Below are positions 59,740 through 64,000 of a stretch of 64,000 bases of DNA, piece after piece. Numbering within the stretch: the stretch's first letter is position 1; the number at the start of each line of letters is the position of its first letter. Source of the stretch: JBJHAX01 sp050480705 (GTDB lineage: Bacteria > Actinomycetota > Nitriliruptoria > Nitriliruptorales > Nitriliruptoraceae); contig JBJHAX010000002.1 in assembly GCA_050480705.1 (NCBI GenBank), positions 70,781 through 134,780 on the forward strand. Reading direction: 5' to 3'. Made by a program: the position numbers and the translations under genes. The notes beneath the pieces were generated by a model. It was not told the origin of the DNA. It did no database searches and saw nothing but the letters and a program-made list of their open reading frames with translations.

Positions 59740-60228
59740 TCAGCCGAAGAGCAGGCCGGTCGGCAACCGGACACTGAGCGTGAGGTCGAACAGCAGATAC
59801 ATCGCTGCGACCATGCCAATCGTGAACATCACCACCGTCGAGACGCGCCGCACGCCGATCATGGGCAGCAGCAGCGCCACGTAGACGATCAGCGCCTCGT
59901 AGAAACCGACCCGGCCCATCGCGATGACGAAGACGAACGTCCACAGCGCGGTGTATGCCGAGCGTCCCCAGCGCCGCCAGATGTCGATGAGTCCGTCGGT
60001 CGAGCTGCGACGAAGCCAGTCGACGACGTCGGTCGCGACCTGGGAGAGGATCAGCACCGCCAGCACCATCATCACGACCTGGGGATAGGCACGCGACTGC
60101 GTGCGCAGGTCCTGGATGCTCTGGTGGAACGCGACCGAATACACGACGAGGGCAACGGGGAACAGCAGGGTCACGGCGAGCTTCGCGTACGAGCGCCGCT
60201 GGCGCTCGGCGGGGGGCGACGGCGTCAT
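59740..60228 (-). CDS. tctB: Tripartite tricarboxylate transporter small membrane subunit
   Basis: The 162-residue protein has four hydrophobic segments, roughly residues 16-33, 47-67, 88-106 and 110-155 (a split pair), as in TctB. 'RAYPQVVMMVLAVLILSQV' is typical of the first repeat and 'GRVGFYEALIVYVALLLPMI' of the second. TctB pairs with TctA in the membrane; its exact role is not known. The ATG starts 2 bp after the prpD-like stop and has AGGA upstream. Order prpD-like, tctB, tctA places an enzyme gene inside the transporter gene set. Confidence 0.85.
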   Translation of the reverse strand: MTPSPPAERQRRSYAKLAVTLLFPVALVVYSVAFHQSIQDLRTQSRAYPQVVMMVLAVLILSQVATDVVDWLRRSSTDGLIDIWRRWGRSAYTALWTFVFVIAMGRVGFYEALIVYVALLLPMIGVRRVSTVVMFTIGMVAAMYLLFDLTLSVRLPTGLLFG

Positions 60229-60230
60229 GC

Positions 60231-61610
60231 TCAGATCCTTGTCATCCGCATGAAGGTGGTGGCCTCGGTCCACTGCTCGATCCGCTCGAGTTCGTCGAGC
60301 GCCGCTCGGGCACGGTCGGATCCAAGCACCCGGCCCGCGCACGCGAGAAATTTCTCTTCGAGGTCGTCGGAGGTCAGCGGGTTGCGGGGCTCACCACGCT
60401 GGTAGTGCAGTTCGCCCTCGAACGTGCGCCCGTCCGTGGTGGTCATCTCCACGACCGTGGGGAGCACGCTGCCGTCTTCGATGCCGTCGATCTCGTCGAG
60501 CTCGGGCGAGGCGAGCGTCTCGACGTTGGCGGCGTGCCGGTGGACGCGGGGATCGTCGATCCACTCCGCGCTGAGGTGGTCGAGGGTCACGCGGCCCTCG
60601 AGCATCGTGATCGCCACAGCGAACGGCATGCTCATCTGGGCACCCAGCACGGTCGTCGGCCGTGTCGCCTGCGGTCCGCCGATCGCGCCGGCGACGAACG
60701 GACGCACCCAGACCCGCACGTGTGCGACGTCGTCGGCGGTCAGGTCTTCCTTGCGCATCAACTCGCCGACGAGGTCGATCGCGCCGTGGGTGGCGAAGTT
60801 CATCGGATACAGCTTCTGGGCCGTCGCCAGGATCATGTACTCCTGCCCGAGGCCCCGGGTGAGCGGCTCGGGTGATCCTGTGCCGGAGTAGGCGGTGATC
60901 GCGCCGCGGGGGCCCTCGAACACCGTCGCAGGGCCGGTGAAACCCTGCGAGGCCAGGCGGGCCGCCATCACGCCGCAGTAGGCCGGATGTCCGGCGTGCA
61001 GACGCTTGGTCATCGCGCCGTCGGAATAGAACTCGAGCAGGCCGGCGGCCATGGAGCCCACGATCCCCAACGTGTGCGCGAGCTGGTCTTCGGGCAGGTC
61101 GAGCAGCACGCCGGCGGTTGCCGCGCACCCGAACGCATTCGCGATCCCCGTCGGATGAAAGCCCCGCGCGTACATCGCATCGGGATCGAGCGCCCAGCCG
61201 ACACGGATGGCCGTCTCGTAGCCGAGGAGCACGGCGTTGATGAGCGCCGTGCCCGGCGCGCCGGTCGCCTCGCCGAGCGCGAACGCCGTGGCAACCACGG
61301 CGGCGCCGGCGTGCACCTGGGCGTTGTCGTCGTCGAAGTCGAGCGCGTGACCGCTCGTTCCGTTGGCCATCGCAGCCAGCGCCGGCGAGGTCGTCTCGCC
61401 GGTTCCGAGAATGTGCGAGGGCCCACCGTCACGGCCTTCGGCAAGGGCGGCGGCAGCCGCGGCCTTGACCCAGGGCGTCGCCGCCCCGGCCAAGGCCACG
61501 CCCATGGTGTCCGCTATGCACGACTTGGTCGTCGTGACGACATCCGTGGGGATGTCATCGAACGAATGCGACGCAAGCCAGCGTGCGAGCTCCTGGGCGG
61601 CGGCTGCCAT
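60231..61610 (-). CDS. MmgE/PrpD-family dehydratase-like enzyme
   Basis: The 459-residue protein has the mixed-helical PrpD fold. Signatures are 'NGTSGHALDFDDDNAQVHAG', 'CGAATAGVLLDLPEDQLAH' approximately, the 'SDGAMTKRLHAGHPAYCGVM' substrate loop and a C-terminal domain with DRARAALDELERI. Family members include 2-methylcitrate dehydratase, cis-aconitate decarboxylase and iminodisuccinate epimerase, so a polycarboxylate substrate is likely. No prpB or prpC gene accompanies it, so propionate metabolism is not supported. The ATG follows AAAGGAC. It sits between tctC and tctB, which supports a role on the imported acid. Confidence 0.86.
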   Translation of the reverse strand: MAAAAQELARWLASHSFDDIPTDVVTTTKSCIADTMGVALAGAATPWVKAAAAAALAEGRDGGPSHILGTGETTSPALAAMANGTSGHALDFDDDNAQVHAGAAVVATAFALGEATGAPGTALINAVLLGYETAIRVGWALDPDAMYARGFHPTGIANAFGCAATAGVLLDLPEDQLAHTLGIVGSMAAGLLEFYSDGAMTKRLHAGHPAYCGVMAARLASQGFTGPATVFEGPRGAITAYSGTGSPEPLTRGLGQEYMILATAQKLYPMNFATHGAIDLVGELMRKEDLTADDVAHVRVWVRPFVAGAIGGPQATRPTTVLGAQMSMPFAVAITMLEGRVTLDHLSAEWIDDPRVHRHAANVETLASPELDEIDGIEDGSVLPTVVEMTTTDGRTFEGELHYQRGEPRNPLTSDDLEEKFLACAGRVLGSDRARAALDELERIEQWTEATTFMRMTRI

Positions 61611-61664
61611 CGACCGCTGTCCTTTCCATAGGTCCGTGCCGGTGGGCCCGGTGGCCCTGACGGA

Positions 61665-62747
61665 TCAGTCGAGGCCGAAGAGCTCCGGGCTCTCCGTCAG
61701 CAGCCGGTCGATCTCAGCGATCTCGTTCTGGATGAACGCGTCGAACTCGTCCGGGGTGGCGTAGCGCAGCTTGTCCTCCTCCCCGAGTTCCTCCAGATCG
61801 GCGATGTAGTCCGGGTTCGCAACCGCCGTCGCGAGCGCGTCGGCGAGCACCTGGAACCGGTCGGGGTGGTTCTCGTAGCACTCACGTGCCACGAAGAAGC
61901 CGAACGCCCCACCGATCGGGTCGATGTCGGAGCCGAGCACGTCGTTGACAGCCGGCGCGTCGTTGGTCAGGTGCGGCCAGTCGTTCGCCGGCTGGAACAC
62001 GCCGAGCGCACGCGCGTTGTCCGCGATGCCCTGGCCTGCGAACACACCACCCATGGCAGCTTCGACCTCGCCGGCAACGACCGCGTTGCGGGCCGGCCCA
62101 CCACCGTCGTACGAGATGATGTTGAAGTCGACGTCGGCGGCCTCCTGGAGGTTGAGCACCGCCAGGTGGTCGGCGTTGGTCAGGTTCGCCACGCTGACGC
62201 GGATCTCACCGGGGTTCTCGCGGGCATCGTCGAGGAACTCCTCGAGGGTGTCCCACGGCGCGTCGTTGTGAACCCAGATCGTCGACGGCTCGGTGGTCAT
62301 GCCGGCCAGCGGGTAGAAGCTGTCGTAGGTGTAGGCCACGTCCTGGGTCATGTAGGAGAAGATGATGTCGGGAATGGCGTGCAGCATGAACGGCTCGCAT
62401 TCCGCGCCGTTCTCCGCCACGTACGTCGTTCCGATCGCGAACTGGCCACCCTCGCGGTAGTCGACCGCGACCGGCTGGCCGAGCGCTTCTTCCAGGTAGG
62501 GCTGCAGCTGGCGGAACGTTGCGTCCAGCCCGCCACCAGCGGCGGTGGGAATGACGAACTCGACCGGGCCCTCGGGCCAGTCGGTCGCGGGCTCAACGTC
62601 CGGCTCCTCCGCAGGCTCCTCCGCAGGCGCCTCGGCGGGCTCTTCGGCCACCTCGTCGGGGGCGTCGTCGGCACCGCAGGCGGCGGCGACCAACGCCAGC
62701 GCCGCGAACATCGTCATTGCTCTGATCAGTCGTCCACGCTTCTTCAT
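61665..62747 (-). CDS. tctC: Tripartite tricarboxylate transporter substrate-binding lipoprotein
   Basis: The 360-residue protein has a basic start (MKKRGRLIRAM), a hydrophobic core and the lipobox VAAAC, so it should be a lipid-anchored receptor outside the membrane. Residues 26-60 are an acidic low-complexity linker of Glu-Pro-Ala repeats. The Bug/TctC fold follows ('VEFVIPTAAGGGLDATFRQL', 'VAVDYREGGQFAIGTTYVAE', 'GEVEAAMGGVFAGQGIADNA'). Ligands of the family are carboxylates. The ATG has a GAGAGGA site upstream. It is the first gene of the 13-gene operon and is divergent from the iclR gene. Confidence 0.9.
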   Translation of the reverse strand: MKKRGRLIRAMTMFAALALVAAACGADDAPDEVAEEPAEAPAEEPAEEPDVEPATDWPEGPVEFVIPTAAGGGLDATFRQLQPYLEEALGQPVAVDYREGGQFAIGTTYVAENGAECEPFMLHAIPDIIFSYMTQDVAYTYDSFYPLAGMTTEPSTIWVHNDAPWDTLEEFLDDARENPGEIRVSVANLTNADHLAVLNLQEAADVDFNIISYDGGGPARNAVVAGEVEAAMGGVFAGQGIADNARALGVFQPANDWPHLTNDAPAVNDVLGSDIDPIGGAFGFFVARECYENHPDRFQVLADALATAVANPDYIADLEELGEEDKLRYATPDEFDAFIQNEIAEIDRLLTESPELFGLD

Positions 62748-63037
62748 GCCGTGATCCTCTCAGATCGATCTGTCACGGTTGCTCCCATTGGCAAACGGTT
62801 ACTCGATGCAGCTGCGCGCACGTCCTCCTTCCCTGCGCTCCCGTGGTGGCCTGGTGTCGCGACGCGTCGCGAGCGCACAGTCACACACTCCGGTATGTTC
62901 ACGAATGCGAACGATGTCCCTCTATACGAACGTACGATGGGACGGGCGGCGCGTCAAGCACAGCTCGTCCGAAGGCGACGACGCTGGTGCCGCGACTGAG
63001 GGCCAGCTGGTCCGCCGGGGTGACGGAAGGCAGGCAG
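62748..63037. promoter_or_regulatory. Divergent tctC/iclR control region with palindromes
   Basis: No gene is supported here. Elements seen: CAGATCGATCTG, a perfect 12-bp palindrome at 62761-62772, just before the tctC ribosome site; TCGCGACGCGTCGCGA, a perfect 16-bp palindrome at 62857-62872; and GTTCACGAATGCGAAC at 62897-62912, an IclR-operator-like semi-palindrome with GTTC/GAAC arms. A related ACGAACGTACGAT lies at 62926-62938. The cluster of elements next to an iclR gene suggests autoregulation and operon control. Confidence 0.5.
62929..62957 (-). promoter_or_regulatory. Candidate promoter of the tctC operon
   Basis: Read on the minus strand: TTGACG (62957-62952), 17-bp spacer, TACGTT (62934-62929). 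It precedes the IclR-like site GTTCACGAATGCGAAC by about 17 bp, so a bound regulator would cover the start region. The leader to tctC would be about 175 nt. Confidence 0.45.
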
Positions 63038-63826
63038 GTGGCGGGTTCGAACGGTGACAACCAGCCGCGTGCGGTGAAGTCCGCACAACGCACGCTCGAG
63101 ATCCTCGAACACCTCGCCGGCATCGGTGAACGTCGCACGCTGGGCGAACTCGCGCGGGATCTCGACGTGCCCAAGTCCAGCCTGCACGCACTGCTGCGCA
63201 CGATGGAACAGATGGGATGGGTGCAGACCGATCCCGCCAGCGCCCGCGTCGGGCTCGGGGTGCGTGCGCTGCTGGTCGGCGCGTCGTACGTCGACGCCGA
63301 CGACGTGGTCGCCCTCACCTCGAGCGTGCTCGACGAACTCGCCGAGGAACTGGGTGAGACGGTCCACCTCGGCCGCCTCGACGGGGCGGACATCGTCTAT
63401 CTCGCCAAGCGCGAGTCGAACCATCCACTGCGCCTGTTCTCGGCGATCGGCCGCCGCCTGCCCGCGCACACGACCGCGCTGGGCAAGGCGATCCTGTCGA
63501 TGCAGGAGCCCGAGGCGGTCCGCGCTGCGCTGCCCGACGAGCTGATCGCGCTCACGCCCAACACGATCGTCGAGCACGACCAGCTGATGACCGAACTCGA
63601 GCTGACCCGTCAACGCGGGTATGCGATCGACAACGAGGAGAACACGCTCGGGATCCGGTGCATCGCCGTGCCGCTGCGCCGCAACGGGCACATCCAGGAC
63701 GCGATCAGCTGCTCCACACCCACGCTGCGCCTGACTCCTGATGGTGAACGCAACGTCATCGAGGCCATGCAGCATGCACGTGAACAGGCCGAATCGCGGT
63801 TGCGCCTGGGCTCACGCGCCTCCTGA
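63038..63826 (+). CDS. IclR-family transcriptional regulator
   Basis: The 262-residue protein has an N-terminal winged helix ('AVKSAQRTLEILEHLAGIGE', 'TLGELARDLDVPKSSLHALL') and a C-terminal IclR effector domain ('GETVHLGRLDGADIVYLAKR', 'RLPAHTTALGKAILSMQEPE', 'YAIDNEENTLGIRCIAVPLR'). These regulators sense small acids and can repress or activate. It is divergent from tctC, the usual position for the operon's own regulator. The GTG at 63038 has an AAGG/CAGG site and gives the normal length; a GTG at 63020 would add six residues. Confidence 0.9.
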   Translation: MAGSNGDNQPRAVKSAQRTLEILEHLAGIGERRTLGELARDLDVPKSSLHALLRTMEQMGWVQTDPASARVGLGVRALLVGASYVDADDVVALTSSVLDELAEELGETVHLGRLDGADIVYLAKRESNHPLRLFSAIGRRLPAHTTALGKAILSMQEPEAVRAALPDELIALTPNTIVEHDQLMTELELTRQRGYAIDNEENTLGIRCIAVPLRRNGHIQDAISCSTPTLRLTPDGERNVIEAMQHAREQAESRLRLGSRAS

Positions 63827-63898
63827 ACGGCCGGGCGGCGAGCCGCTCGGATCCCTCGACCAAGGCATGACGAACTAGATATCCCACGGTCGCAAGTG

Positions 63899-64000
63899 TC
63901 AAGCGACGAGGGTGGTGCGGTGTGCCCAGGCGGTGTGTTCGTCGTAGAGGGTCTGGTGGCGGAGGCAGCCGTGGAAGATGCCCACGAGCCGGTTGCCCAG
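63899..64000 (-). mobile_element. IS110-family transposase, C-terminal end (cut by window edge)
   Basis: The last 33 codons and the stop of a transposase are visible on the minus strand: LGNRLVGIFHGCLRHQTLYD followed by EHTAWAH. This is the conserved C-terminal end of IS110-family transposases (Transposase_20 region with the NR..GILHGCL segment). The rest lies beyond the window. IS110 elements lack long terminal inverted repeats. Only about 60-70 bp separate the stop from the iclR gene, so the element's end is very close to iclR. Whether the copy is intact cannot be seen. Confidence 0.75.

Noticed and set aside
58164..59777. Long plus-strand open frame over tctA
   Set aside because: Its product is a string of Asp, Glu, Arg and His without hydrophobic pattern, the usual antisense image of a membrane protein gene in high-G+C DNA.
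60231..61610. Methylcitrate cycle (prpD) assignment
   Set aside because: prpB and prpC are missing and the neighbours are transporter and sugar-acid genes. The family covers several other polycarboxylate reactions.

Overview
This window is a chromosomal stretch of a very G+C-rich actinobacterium (Actinomycetota). The main evidence is the mycothiol-conjugate amidase (mca), a mycobacterial FolP2-type pterin-synthase homologue, and the gene set mca / RNase D / ispH / glpX / PIN-PhoH / short Z-prenyl synthase / greA, which recurs in actinobacteria. Starts are often GTG, sometimes TTG. The proteins are rich in Asp/Glu and poor in Lys. A deep-branching class such as Nitriliruptoria would fit, but the sequence alone does not prove it. 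I found no tRNA, rRNA, CRISPR array or phage block. Starts were chosen from Shine-Dalgarno (SD) matches, overlaps with neighbours and family N-termini.

Region 1 (1-28.6 kb) is mostly housekeeping. It holds a multi-pass membrane protein cut by the left edge, two FlK-type hotdog thioesterases, leucyl aminopeptidase, a cupin, an SRPBCC protein, an alpha/beta hydrolase, a FolP2-like protein, a [2Fe-2S] thioredoxin-like ferredoxin and a dCMP-deaminase-type protein. After a repeat-rich 381-bp gap come a MocR-type regulator, an FrhB-like Fe-S flavoprotein and two tandem 7Fe ferredoxins, an electron-transfer module. Then follow a NUDIX protein with an unusual N-terminal domain, pyruvate kinase, a BMP-like lipoprotein, upp, mca, rnd, ispH, two TrkA proteins with a small membrane protein and TrkH, an OB-fold-like membrane protein, nth, glpX, phoH2, uppS and greA.

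Region 2 (28.6-48.6 kb) is accessory metabolism. It has an ACMSD-type amidohydrolase, a TauE/SafE permease, a LacI regulator, a single-chain [2Fe-2S]-molybdopterin hydroxylase, OsmC, MFS transporters, a beta-hydroxyacid dehydrogenase, an orphan ABC ATPase coupled to a YdcZ-like DMT protein, three tandem secreted coiled-coil/M23 peptidases, and a hyuA/hyuB pair. Two matching LacI-type operators lie in front of the amidohydrolase and the hydroxyacid dehydrogenase.

Region 3 (48.8-62.8 kb) is one 13-gene minus-strand catabolic operon with many GTGA/ATGA overlaps: tctC, MmgE/PrpD, tctB, tctA, an FAD dehydrogenase, an FAH-family hydrolase, an MFS transporter, leuC, leuD, a KDG-kinase-like gene, a KDPG-aldolase gene, a Zn alcohol dehydrogenase and an SDR. 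A divergent IclR gene faces it across a promoter region full of palindromes. It joins a tricarboxylate-type uptake and oxidation module to a sugar-acid module that has no classical dehydratase; an aconitase-type LeuCD pair sits between them. This is the best candidate for an undescribed pathway. The right edge holds the last 33 codons of an IS110-family transposase.
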